Positions 1-10,495 of a DNA stretch of 32,846 nucleotides are shown piece after piece. Location: positions 1 to 32,846 of the forward strand of contig NZ_JAPHAV010000021.1 of assembly GCF_026241335.1 (NCBI RefSeq). The letters run 5' to 3'. Made by a program: the position numbers and the translations under genes. The DNA is from Ochrobactrum chromiisoli (GTDB taxonomy: Bacteria; Pseudomonadota; Alphaproteobacteria; Rhizobiales; Rhizobiaceae). How positions within the stretch are numbered: the stretch's first letter is position 1; each line of letters starts with the position of its first letter. The notes beneath the pieces were generated by a model. That model was not told the DNA's origin and made no database searches. It saw only the letters and a program-made list of their open reading frames with translations.

Positions 1-501
1 CATAACCAAATCAAACATCGCTGTCAAACTCAATCTGCCAACTCAAGGGACGAACCAGTCTGCCGCTAGCAGCGTCGCCGCCCTCGTTGTGGCGCCATAT
101 AGACCCCACTCAACAAAACTGTCAACGGCAAAACTGTCTTATTTGAAACTTTTTTGACAATTCTCCCCAATTAGCAGGGTTTTCACGATATACGCTTATA
201 TATACCCCTCTAACACAGCCCCTAAGAGATAGCCTGATGGGGTCACAAACCGGCCTCATTATTGAAATAGCCTTCCCGCAAATCAAAAAGCGGCTGGCTG
301 GATGCTGTGAATAACGAAAGCTGGTCCGCTTATCGTTGACTTAAGGCGTTACGGCAGGCAAAACTCAAAATCCCGTTTGAGGGACTTCCATAATTAAGGG
401 AAGACACCATACATCAGATCGCGGTCCCGCTGCTTTCTGGAAAATGATGTTCACGCACCTTCGGGTGCGGCCAGATTTGCAGAAGGGCCAACAAAAGCAG
501 C
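1..501. other. Non-coding stretch upstream of the M23 peptidase gene
   Basis: No convincing gene is seen here. The reading frames that cross it have no ribosome binding site and no recognisable protein. A TTGACA hexamer lies at 154-159, but no well-spaced -10 box follows. The part next to the M23 gene contains a small UUCG hairpin, listed separately. The stretch probably holds the promoter and 5' leader of the M23 gene. Confidence 0.5.
454..469 (+). promoter_or_regulatory. C(UUCG)G tetraloop hairpin in the leader of the M23 gene
   Basis: CGCACC (454-459) and GGTGCG (464-469) form a perfect 6-bp stem closed by TTCG, the very stable C(UUCG)G tetraloop. It ends 32 nt before the M23 start codon. 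No T-run follows, so it is not a classical terminator. It could stabilise the mRNA 5' end, but its role is unknown. Confidence 0.5.
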
Positions 502-2457
502 ATGAAAGAATTGGGGCCCAACAATCTGGATCCGGGTGACGAGCCCCCGCTGACGGTAGGCGGACGCCGCCGCCCCCCTGACCGGCGTGAAGTTTCAGCA
601 CGTTGGCTTGCAGGCACATTTCTTACAGGCGTTACGTCTTGCATGCTCATTGGTGTGGCTTTGTTTGCCGCCCTAGATGGCCGCGAACAATTGGCAACGC
701 CACCGGAAATTCTCGCGCGCAATGACATGCCCGGCATCGTCAATGATACGAACGTCACCAAAGGCGCCCGCCTCGTCAGCACGATTTCAAAGCAGAAAGC
801 CACAGATCGCCGTCGCTTCGACCTTTCAACGATGCAAAAGGTTGGCGAGCGCGAGGTTATCCGCACAAGACCCTTTGAGCTGGTGCATATGGCTTTGGCC
901 GTTGACCATCCAACAAGTCGCAAGTACCCGGCATTTGATGCGATGTCTATTTTCTCGGAAGGTCCGGCGACACCGCAACCTACCGATACCGGGCAGATTT
1001 ACGGTGCAAAAGTTGAAAGTGAAGTCAGCCTGCAAGTTGCCGATTTTCCACTCAACAGCACGACTTTCGACGCATCCAATGATCTGACTGTTGATGAAGT
1101 TGAAAAAGTCGTCCGCGACACCGGCGCGCTGCTAACCGACGGTGATGTCCAGGTTGCCTCTTTACACTATGTGGACCCGGCGCGTTTCGGTGGAACCGAT
1201 TCGTCTTTTGCGCTTAGCCCCGCTCTCGGTGTAAAAATCACCCAGGAAAATGTCAGCGTTGCGCTGCGTGCCGATGATGAAGAAGCCGCCGACGGTTTCT
1301 CGGAAGAACTGATTCCTTTCCGCCGGACGATGGACATCAAACAGGCGCTGCAAGATGCGGGTTACACGGGAGAAGACGTCTCTCATATGGCGGATGCGCT
1401 TATCAAACTGCTCAATTCGCCGCGCCTTAAAGAAGGTAGCGTCCTGCGTATCGGGACCGAAACACAAAATGGCGAAGACCGCGTTGTCAGAGCGAGTGTT
1501 TATCATCGAACCACACATCTGGTGACGGTGTCGCTGAATGATCGTATGCAATATGTGCCGTCCGATCAGCCAGAAGAAACACCGCTGCTCGCATCTGCGT
1601 TCGATGGCGATGCGCCGCCAACCGCCATCCGCGGCAATCTGCCAAGTGCATATGATGGTATCAGCCGCGCAGCCCTTGCCTATGGTATGACCGAAACCAT
1701 GCGCGAAAACCTCGTCAAAATGCTGGCGAGCGATGTCGATCTTCAGGCACGCCTTTCGCCGAACGACAAAATCGATGCTTTTTTCTCCTTGCCGGACGAC
1801 CCGGAAAAACCAGACGGTGATTCCCATCTTCTTTTCGTCGCAGCGACCTTCAGCGGAACGACGCGAAAGTTCTACCGCTATCAGGCACCCGATGGCAGCA
1901 TCGATTACTTCAATGAAGACGGCAAGAGTGCCAAACAGTTCCTATTGCGCAATCCGGTGCCCAATGGCGTATTCCGCTCTCCTTTTGGAATGCGCCGACA
2001 TCCGATTCTTGGCTACAGCCGCATGCATACCGGTGTTGATTGGGCAGCACCACGCGGCACGCCGATTATTGCTTCGGGCAATGGTGTTGTTGAAAAGGCT
2101 GGATGGACGAATGGCTATGGCAACCAGACTTTGATTCGTCACGCCAATGGTTATGTCAGCAGCTACAGCCATCAAAATGCAATTGCACGTGGCATAAGCG
2201 CCGGTCAGCGTGTGCGTCAGGGACAAGTGATTGGCTATGTTGGCTCAACCGGCCTTTCAACCGGTCCACACCTTCATTACGAGCTGATCGTTAATGGAAC
2301 CAAGGTTGACCCGCTTCGTATTCGTTTGCCAGATAATAAAGCGCTTAAAGGACCGGAACTGGAAGCCTTTAAGCAAGAGCGCGATCGTATCGATACACTG
2401 TTAAATACAGATGATGCAGGCACCAAACTTGCATCCAGCGGTTCGGCAAAGAGCTGA
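502..2457 (+). CDS. Membrane-anchored M23 family metallopeptidase (murein endopeptidase type)
   Basis: This 651-residue protein should cut peptidoglycan cross-links in the periplasm. Residues 1-33 are polar and basic. One hydrophobic segment at about 34-56 should anchor it in the inner membrane, followed by a long periplasmic region of unknown fold. The C-terminal domain (about 490-605) is a LytM/M23 peptidase: HTGVD supplies zinc ligands H509 and D513, and HLH supplies H590 and H592, all the residues expected of an active zinc enzyme rather than a degenerate EnvC/NlpD-type activator. A short tail of about 45 residues follows. The ATG at 502 was chosen because the membrane segment follows soon after; the ribosome site there is weak. 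It converges with an L,D-transpeptidase gene, so two cell-wall enzymes sit side by side. The family is certain; the exact substrate is inferred. Confidence 0.9.
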   Translation: MKELGPNNLDPGDEPPLTVGGRRRPPDRREVSARWLAGTFLTGVTSCMLIGVALFAALDGREQLATPPEILARNDMPGIVNDTNVTKGARLVSTISKQKATDRRRFDLSTMQKVGEREVIRTRPFELVHMALAVDHPTSRKYPAFDAMSIFSEGPATPQPTDTGQIYGAKVESEVSLQVADFPLNSTTFDASNDLTVDEVEKVVRDTGALLTDGDVQVASLHYVDPARFGGTDSSFALSPALGVKITQENVSVALRADDEEAADGFSEELIPFRRTMDIKQALQDAGYTGEDVSHMADALIKLLNSPRLKEGSVLRIGTETQNGEDRVVRASVYHRTTHLVTVSLNDRMQYVPSDQPEETPLLASAFDGDAPPTAIRGNLPSAYDGISRAALAYGMTETMRENLVKMLASDVDLQARLSPNDKIDAFFSLPDDPEKPDGDSHLLFVAATFSGTTRKFYRYQAPDGSIDYFNEDGKSAKQFLLRNPVPNGVFRSPFGMRRHPILGYSRMHTGVDWAAPRGTPIIASGNGVVEKAGWTNGYGNQTLIRHANGYVSSYSHQNAIARGISAGQRVRQGQVIGYVGSTGLSTGPHLHYELIVNGTKVDPLRIRLPDNKALKGPELEAFKQERDRIDTLLNTDDAGTKLASSGSAKS

Positions 2458-2487
2458 TTCTTCAAACAAGCGAGCTTAAAAACGCAA

Positions 2488-2520
2488 AACGAAAGCATAT
2501 TGTATGAATATGCTTTCGTT
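2488..2520. terminator. 14-bp hairpin between convergent genes, probable bidirectional terminator
   Basis: AACGAAAGCATATT (2488-2501) pairs perfectly with 2507-2520 around a 5-nt loop. It starts 30 nt after the M23 stop codon. The stem ends in TT on both strands but has no long T-run, so termination is likely but not textbook. Confidence 0.6.
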
Positions 2521-2564
2521 GCCTGTCACACGGTTTTTGGAAAAGATGCGCGTTAGAACAAAGG

Positions 2565-2610
2565 ATTAGAGCGCCGATCTGATCCAATCAGAAGCAAAAT
2601 GCGCTCTAAT
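2565..2610. repeat. Short palindromic repeat (ATTAGAGCGC arms)
   Basis: The outer arms ATTAGAGCGC (2565-2574) and GCGCTCTAAT (2601-2610) are perfect inverted repeats. An inner pair, TCTGAT (2578-2583) and ATCAGA (2587-2592), makes a second stem. This layout fits the short intergenic palindromic repeats common in Brucella/Ochrobactrum. The right arm contains the TAG stop codon of the L,D-transpeptidase gene. Confidence 0.65.
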
Positions 2611-4045
2611 CGGTGAATTCAACCGTTACACCCGGTTTCACAAGCTTCGCCAGCTCTTCCGCATCCCAATTGGTCAAACGCACACAGCCATGGCTGGATG
2701 TTTTGCCGATACGCGAGGGTTCAGGCGTTCCGTGAATACCATATGTTGGCTTTGACAGCGCAATCCACACTGTGCCGACCGGACCGTTTGGACCCGGCGG
2801 AATGGTCAGAACCTTGTCATTGTTACCCTGCTTGAAGTTAAGCTTCGGATTATATGTATAGTTCGGATTGATCGCGATGCGCTGGACTTGCACGATACCC
2901 GATGGTGACGGCGTATCAGACGAGCCAATTGTTGACGGATAGGCAACGACTAGTTTGCCGTTCTCGTCATAGCCGCGCACTTGCTTCCGCGCCTTGTCGG
3001 CAATGATTCGTGCAACCTTCGATCGAACAGCTTTGCCAAGGTTCGGAACCTTTACGACAGAACCCGGCTGATTGAAGTTCACACCCGGATTGATCTCCTT
3101 GAGATAGGCTTCATCAATGTGAAACTTCTCACCGAGCATTTCAGTCACGGATGTATAGGCCATCGCCGGAAGCTGTGCTTTATGGGCATAATCATCGGGA
3201 ATGGATGCAACATACTGGCGGCCAACATCTTCGTTGGTGATTGTATAGTCGGTGAAAGCCGGGCCGCCGGTGGCTTCAAGCTCGGCATTGATTGCAGCCT
3301 CATCACTCGGATTGAGAAATTTACCCGTCATTTCGCTATAGGCGGCGGCAGCCTTGTCCACATTGCTGCCAGAGCGACCATCAATCACACCGGGGGATGC
3401 ACCTGCGCGATCAAGCAACACCTGATAGGCCGCAATCTTCTGCTTTGCGCCCTGCCCTTTCGGCATTTCGATGGCTGGCGTCATATCATCGGCATGCGGA
3501 ACAGCCTGCGGCTGCGTCCCTGGCTGTTGATAACCGGGATCGCGATTGATGCTGGCTGTTGGTGATTCGGTGTCCGGGTATTCGGTGCCTGCCGGCGGCA
3601 ATTCCGAGCGCTGGACCTGACCGTCCCGGTTATAATCATAACCGGGCGCGGCGGGCGCTTCTGGATAATAATTCGGATCTTCAGGCACATTGCCAAAGCC
3701 GTCATAGGGCGCGCCACCGCCCACAGGACCATCGGACCAGCCATCATTCTGTTGGCGACCACTTGCATAGCGCCCGGAATCGCGCGGGTCTTCGATATGC
3801 AAAACACGTCCGCGACGATCAACCGTTACCTGCCGACCATATTCATCAGTATAAACGCGCACGCCCCTGTCGCGTCCGCGATCGTGCCCCCAATCAAAGA
3901 GCTGCGCGAGCTGCGTTGGCTGCGAAACATGAATTGCCGCATCACTTGTTTGCGCAAAGGCTGAACCGCCTACAGCAAGAATGCCGGTAAAAATACTTGC
4001 AAACCCGAACAATCCGAAGCGAAGCATGCGTAAGAGATGCGACAT
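2606..4045 (-). CDS. Secreted L,D-transpeptidase (YkuD domain) with an EF-hand-like loop
   Basis: This 479-residue protein begins with a clear signal peptide (residues 1 to about 31, ending AFA-Q), so it is exported. The C-terminal YkuD domain carries the full catalytic motif: HGTPEP starting at H438, then SSHGC with nucleophile C454. Such enzymes make 3-3 cross-links in peptidoglycan or attach outer-membrane proteins to it. The middle region (about 50-190) is rich in Gly, Pro, Asp and Tyr and low in complexity. Within it, residues 137-148 (DYNRDGQVQRSE) match all metal-ligand positions of a canonical 12-residue EF-hand calcium loop. A lysin-like or peptidoglycan-binding segment may lie at about 200-330, but I cannot assign it firmly. 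The stop codon TAG lies within a palindromic repeat. It converges on an M23 endopeptidase gene. Confidence 0.9.
   Translation of the reverse strand: MSHLLRMLRFGLFGFASIFTGILAVGGSAFAQTSDAAIHVSQPTQLAQLFDWGHDRGRDRGVRVYTDEYGRQVTVDRRGRVLHIEDPRDSGRYASGRQQNDGWSDGPVGGGAPYDGFGNVPEDPNYYPEAPAAPGYDYNRDGQVQRSELPPAGTEYPDTESPTASINRDPGYQQPGTQPQAVPHADDMTPAIEMPKGQGAKQKIAAYQVLLDRAGASPGVIDGRSGSNVDKAAAAYSEMTGKFLNPSDEAAINAELEATGGPAFTDYTITNEDVGRQYVASIPDDYAHKAQLPAMAYTSVTEMLGEKFHIDEAYLKEINPGVNFNQPGSVVKVPNLGKAVRSKVARIIADKARKQVRGYDENGKLVVAYPSTIGSSDTPSPSGIVQVQRIAINPNYTYNPKLNFKQGNNDKVLTIPPGPNGPVGTVWIALSKPTYGIHGTPEPSRIGKTSSHGCVRLTNWDAEELAKLVKPGVTVEFTD
3602..3637 (-). other. EF-hand-like calcium loop codons within the L,D-transpeptidase
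   Basis: Codons 137-148 give D-Y-N-R-D-G-Q-V-Q-R-S-E. D137, N139, D141, Q145 and E148 occupy loop positions 1, 3, 5, 9 and 12, with Gly at position 6 and Val at position 8, as in true EF-hands. The sequence is seen directly; calcium binding is inferred. Confidence 0.5.
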
Positions 4046-4163
4046 ACAAGAAACCCTGAATTACCTTGAGACAAGGAATGCAACTATATGGTTAACAATT
4101 AATTACCCAATAACAGCAAATGCCAGATGAACTGGACATGAAGATGGCCTGAACATCCTGTTC

Positions 4164-4201
4164 AAAAAGAAAAAAGCGCCGCACTCAAACGAGTGCGGCG
4201 C
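4164..4201 (-). terminator. Rho-independent terminator of clpB
   Basis: An 11-bp GC-rich stem (4176-4186 with 4191-4201, loop AAAC) is followed on the minus strand by a T-rich run. It starts 23 nt after the clpB stop codon. This is a textbook intrinsic terminator. Confidence 0.9.
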
Positions 4202-4223
4202 CGTTTGCGACATAGTTTAAGAC

Positions 4224-6845
<2,622 letters not shown>

Positions 6846-6934
6846 AATGTCTCCTTTTCCCTCCGACCCGTATCGGCATCGGAAGACTTCTGGTGACGGA
6901 GCCCCCTTATCGGCTGGCTCCTTATCCAAGAAGG

Positions 6935-6964
6935 AATATGGGAGTATGGAACGATTTCGGCAAG
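6935..6964 (-). promoter_or_regulatory. Predicted RpoH (sigma-32) heat-shock promoter of clpB
   Basis: On the minus strand CTTGCC (6964-6959) is followed after 16 nt by CCCATATT (6942-6935). This fits the alphaproteobacterial heat-shock pattern of CTTG, about 17-18 nt, then a C-rich CCCAT-type -10. It implies a leader of about 80 nt before the ATG at 6845. The match and the gene's role agree well. Confidence 0.7.
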
Positions 6965-6990
6965 CCCGGAAAGCGCCTTAAAATGCAAAT

Positions 6991-7020
6991 AAAAATGGCG
7001 CGGAAAACCGCGCCATTTTT
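6991..7020. terminator. Bidirectional terminator between the DUF4167 gene and clpB
   Basis: AAAAATGGCGCGG (6991-7003) and CCGCGCCATTTTT (7008-7020) form a 13-bp perfect stem with loop AAAA. A T-run ends the stem on both strands. It follows the DUF4167 stop codon (7050) and insulates clpB from read-through. Confidence 0.9.
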
Positions 7021-7049
7021 TAAAATCTATCGTCTTGCGAGTTCAGCAA

Positions 7050-7928
7050 TTACGCATCAGAATCCGCAGGTTCAGCAACTTCATCCTTGGGAACACGACG
7101 CGGGCGACCGGGGCGCCGCGTGACGCGGGCTGGCGCTTCTTCTTTAACCGAAGCCTCAACCGCTGCTTCAACCGCAGGCGCCGACTTTTCAACAGCCGGT
7201 GCTACTTCTTCCGCAACTTTGGCAGGCCGTTCAGCACGCACTGGCTTTTGAGCGGCGGGCTTTTCAGCAACGGGCTTTTCAACAACCGGCTCAACAACAG
7301 GCGCTGGAGCTGGCTGCTCATCGGCTAGCGCTGCAACAGCCGCCTCGATGACAGGCTGTTCGGAAGTTTCGCCTGCATTGAAGCGTTCGCGCTGAGGGCG
7401 GCGACCGCGACCGAGACGGCGCTGATCCCGTCCATCGCGACCATCACGGGACTGCGAACGATTGTCAGGGCGGTTGTCCGCGCGGCCTTCGCTGCTCTCT
7501 TCACCATAAACAACTTCAGCTGGCGTGCCTTCAATCACCGGCTGCGGCCCGGAACCATTGGCTGGCTGTGGCGCTGGCGCTGCTGGGGCATAGCCGCTTT
7601 CATCTTCATCACCACCATCATTGTCGAAGTTTTCTTCGCGCTGATACGGAATGTTCTGCTGCGCCATGGCAGCCATGATGATGCGATTGTAATGTTCTGC
7701 GTGCTGAAGGTAATTTTCAGCCATGACCCGATCACCGGACGCCTGTGCGTCACGGGCCAAAGTCGTATATTTTTCTGCAATATGTTGAGCATTGCCGCGG
7801 ATTTTTACATCCGGTCCATTGCTTTCATAATTACGCGACAGAGGATTGGGGCCCTTGCGGTTGTTGTTGTTGTTATTATTGTTATTTCCCCGTCCGCGCA
7901 TGCGCCTGTTCTGCTGTGCTGGCCTCAT
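7050..7928 (-). CDS. DUF4167 domain protein, Asn-tract and Ala/Pro/Glu-rich
   Basis: The 292-residue product opens with a basic, Arg/Gly-rich stretch and nine consecutive Asn residues (15-23). The DUF4167 region follows (about 25-95), including the helical segment around residues 47-85 rich in His, Ala and Asn (HAEHYNRIIMAAM). The rest is low-complexity: an acidic Gly/Asp/Glu stretch, an Arg/Asp-rich region (about 150-185), then Ala/Pro/Val/Glu repeats ending in a basic AT-hook-like patch (RRPGRPRR). This suggests a largely disordered nucleic-acid-binding protein, but the function is unknown. ATG at 7928 is preceded by AAGAGAAG. It follows the prfA-prmC pair after a gap of over 500 nt and has its own terminator. 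Confidence 0.85.
   Translation of the reverse strand: MRPAQQNRRMRGRGNNNNNNNNNRKGPNPLSRNYESNGPDVKIRGNAQHIAEKYTTLARDAQASGDRVMAENYLQHAEHYNRIIMAAMAQQNIPYQREENFDNDGGDEDESGYAPAAPAPQPANGSGPQPVIEGTPAEVVYGEESSEGRADNRPDNRSQSRDGRDGRDQRRLGRGRRPQRERFNAGETSEQPVIEAAVAALADEQPAPAPVVEPVVEKPVAEKPAAQKPVRAERPAKVAEEVAPAVEKSAPAVEAAVEASVKEEAPARVTRRPGRPRRVPKDEVAEPADSDA
7860..7886 (-). repeat. Trinucleotide (AAY) tract encoding nine asparagines
   Basis: Nine Asn codons in a row (codons 15-23) are written as a mix of AAC and AAT, with clusters of each. Changes in triplet number here would keep the frame and alter tract length only. Confidence 0.8.
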
Positions 7929-8441
7929 CGTCTTCTCTTTTCAGATTAAAGGGCGTCAAATTCCCGCGGCTTAAAGCCACCGGCTTCGCATTATCGAGCC
8001 ATGGAGGAAGCACACCCTAAAACTTCCCACACATCGAATTGTTCAGAGTTCCGCACCGTCCACAAAGGACAACGCGAACTTTTTGGCTTGGTATTTGCAA
8101 GACCTCCCGAAAAGAAAACCCTTCGGAACTATTTTTGAAAGTCGAGCATTTCCGTACAAACCATCCCTTGAGAAAAACCTCATAGGAGCATGACCCTAAT
8201 TCGTCATGGAGTATTTCCGCCACCGCCCTCAAGCGGGCAAAACCATTCTGGCTGTATACGGTGGCTGGAAACTAACCGGCTTCGCCGCAAATTCCAAGCG
8301 CTTTTTTGAGGTCGTCGCGTGTTTTTTTACTTATGACACATCAAACACTTGCAATACCAAATACCGGTAATCATGTTTCGTGGATACTTGGTTAAGCCTG
8401 TGTGGCGATTGAACATTTTCAAGGCATGACGCGTCAGCATC
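7929..8441. other. Non-coding stretch between prmC and the DUF4167 gene
   Basis: These 513 bases hold no gene that I can support. A minus-strand frame at 8017-8232 opens with TTG, lacks a ribosome site and resembles nothing known. The motif CCGGCTTCG occurs twice, but I see no clear promoter, tRNA or terminator. The stretch probably carries the long leader and promoter of the DUF4167 gene. Confidence 0.45.
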
Positions 8442-9323
8442 TTAGCGCCTTGGCATAATGTCTTTATGCACGAAAACCATGGCCCTTCTGTGGCCACCCA
8501 AATCGCTTGCAGAATTGATCAAATGGAAATTGGCGCTTTCAAAAATGGCGCCGACATCGTCAAACTGGCCCGCGCCAATTTCAACCGCAATCATACCGCC
8601 ATCAAATAGGTATCCGACTGCCCCACTTGCAAGAGCACGATAGAAATCAAGCCCGTCCGCCCCACCATCAAGGGCTGCCATCGGATCATGCTCGCGCACA
8701 TCAGCTGAGAGAGCAGCAATCTCTTCATGCGGAATATAGGGCGGGTTTGAAACAATGAGATGAAACTTTCCGCTGACATTCGCAAACCAGTCGCTTTTCA
8801 ATGCCGCAAATCTCTCACTCACCCCATTGGCTGCCGCATTGATCCGCGCCATGGCCAGCGCGCCATCAGCCACATCAAGCCCGATCGCATTGAGCTTCTC
8901 AAATTTATGCAGGAGTGAAATCGCAATTGCGCCCGTTCCTGTCCCCATATCAAGCATCAGCGCCCGACCATATAGCGCAATCAGTTTTTCAATATAGGGC
9001 GAAACAAGCTCGACAAGCGCCTCCGTATCCGGGCGTGGTTCGAGTGTTTCGGGCGAAAGCCTGAACGGCAAACCATAGAAATCACGCATACCGATAATGC
9101 GGTGCACAGGCTCCCCTTCAGCGCGGCGCTCAAGCGCATCGTTTAATTTCGCGACCTGTTCCTCATCCATCATCTTTTCCGGTGATACAATCATATCAAG
9201 CCGTGTCGCGCCGGTTGTCCATTCAAGCAGCAACTGCGCATCAAGATCAGGCGTATTAACACCCGCACCCCGCAATCGTGCGCGGGCTTGCGCCATCAGA
9301 TGATCAAGACGTTCACCACTCAC
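8442..9323 (-). CDS. prmC: Release factor glutamine methyltransferase PrmC
   Basis: PrmC methylates the Gln of the GGQ motif of release factors RF1 and RF2, raising termination efficiency. The 293-residue protein has an N-terminal helical substrate-binding domain (about 1-90) and a class I SAM-dependent methyltransferase domain with DMGTGTG (125-131) for cofactor binding and the catalytic NPPY at 193-196. Translation starts with GTG at 9323. This start overlaps the stop of prfA as GTGA, so the two are translationally coupled. The substrate (PrfA) and its modifying enzyme are therefore made together, the usual arrangement. Confidence 0.96.
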   Translation of the reverse strand: MSGERLDHLMAQARARLRGAGVNTPDLDAQLLLEWTTGATRLDMIVSPEKMMDEEQVAKLNDALERRAEGEPVHRIIGMRDFYGLPFRLSPETLEPRPDTEALVELVSPYIEKLIALYGRALMLDMGTGTGAIAISLLHKFEKLNAIGLDVADGALAMARINAAANGVSERFAALKSDWFANVSGKFHLIVSNPPYIPHEEIAALSADVREHDPMAALDGGADGLDFYRALASGAVGYLFDGGMIAVEIGAGQFDDVGAIFESANFHLINSASDLGGHRRAMVFVHKDIMPRR

Positions 9324-10399
9324 GCGTTTTCGCCCATTTCCATCAACAGCGCCGTCTGATGGTCTGAAATCAGCGCATCGACCAGTTCATCAAGTTCCCC
9401 CATCATCACCCGGTCAAGCTTGTAAAGCGTGAGATTGATGCGATGATCGGTCACGCGCCCCTGTGGGAAGTTGTAGGTGCGGATACGCTCGGAACGGTCG
9501 CCCGACCCCACCTGGCTGCGGCGTGATTCTGAGCGTTCTGACTCAGCCTTTTGCCGCTCCATATCATAAAGACGCGCGCGCAGGATCTGCATGGCACGGG
9601 CGCGGTTCTGGTGCTGCGATTTTTCGGCCTGCACCACCATGATGCCTGTTGGAATATGCGTGATGCGCACTGCCGAGTCAGTCGTGTTGACGTGCTGACC
9701 ACCCGCACCCGAAGCGCGCATTGTATCAATGCGGATATCTTCGTTGCGAATGTCGATATCAATGTCTTCGGCTTCTGGAAGCACGGCAACCGTTGCCGCA
9801 GACGTATGGATACGCCCACCCGCTTCGGTTTCCGGTACACGTTGCACGCGGTGCACACCGGATTCGAACTTCAGCTTGGAAAACACGCCCTTGCCCGAAA
9901 CAGTGGCAATAATTTCCTTGTAACCACCGGCATCGCCCTCGCTTGACGAAACAAGCTCAACGCGCCAGCCTTTTTCGGAAGCAAAACGCTCATACATGCG
10001 AAAGAGGTCGCCAGCAAACAGCGCCGCTTCAAGTCCACCCGTACCGGCACGGATTTCAAGGATCGCATTCTTTTCATCGGCAGCGTCTTTGGGCAGAAGC
10101 AGAATCTGGACTTCCTGTTCAAGACCTTCAATGCGCTTTTCAACGTCTGGCAATTCTTCCACTGCCAATGCGCGCATTTCGGCATCGGTTGAGGCATCAT
10201 CGCACATAGCAGTCAGATCACGGGCTTCATTACGCGCATCGGTCAGCTCCCGGATTTTTCCGACGACCTCCTGAAGCTCGGAATATTCTGAAGCAAGTTT
10301 CACATAGGTTTCCGAATCCGGATTGTTCGCCATCTGGCTTTCAATCATCGAGAACCGCTTCAAAAGCTGGTCCATCCGGTCCTGTGGCAATGCGATCAT
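9320..10399 (-). CDS. prfA: Peptide chain release factor 1
   Basis: RF1 reads UAA and UAG in the ribosomal A site and triggers peptide release. The 359-residue protein has the GGQ hydrolysis motif at 233-235 (within GAGGQHVN) and the P-x-T codon-reading tripeptide at 189-191 (PET), which marks it as RF1 and not RF2 (SPF). The length fits the family. ATG at 10399 is preceded by AGGAT. Its stop overlaps the prmC start. It lies 97 nt downstream of ptsP and may share its transcript. Confidence 0.97.
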   Translation of the reverse strand: MIALPQDRMDQLLKRFSMIESQMANNPDSETYVKLASEYSELQEVVGKIRELTDARNEARDLTAMCDDASTDAEMRALAVEELPDVEKRIEGLEQEVQILLLPKDAADEKNAILEIRAGTGGLEAALFAGDLFRMYERFASEKGWRVELVSSSEGDAGGYKEIIATVSGKGVFSKLKFESGVHRVQRVPETEAGGRIHTSAATVAVLPEAEDIDIDIRNEDIRIDTMRASGAGGQHVNTTDSAVRITHIPTGIMVVQAEKSQHQNRARAMQILRARLYDMERQKAESERSESRRSQVGSGDRSERIRTYNFPQGRVTDHRINLTLYKLDRVMMGELDELVDALISDHQTALLMEMGENA

Positions 10400-10495
10400 T
10401 GGTATATCCTGAAAACTTTAATAGCAGCGCGAATAAGCAGTATTAAGGGCCGCGCACAAGGCGCGACACCCAAACATTTCATGCAATTTTCTACG

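Noticed and set aside
154..182. TTGACA hexamer as an M23-gene promoter
   Set aside because: No acceptable -10 sequence at 16-18 nt spacing; the AT-rich stretch at 188-206 is too far.
6846..6929. 28-residue N-terminal extension of ClpB
   Set aside because: The ATG at 6845 has a perfect ribosome site and the standard ClpB start, and the extension begins at about the predicted transcription start.
8017..8232. 71-codon minus-strand frame between prmC and the DUF4167 gene
   Set aside because: It starts with TTG, has no ribosome site, and looks like no known protein.
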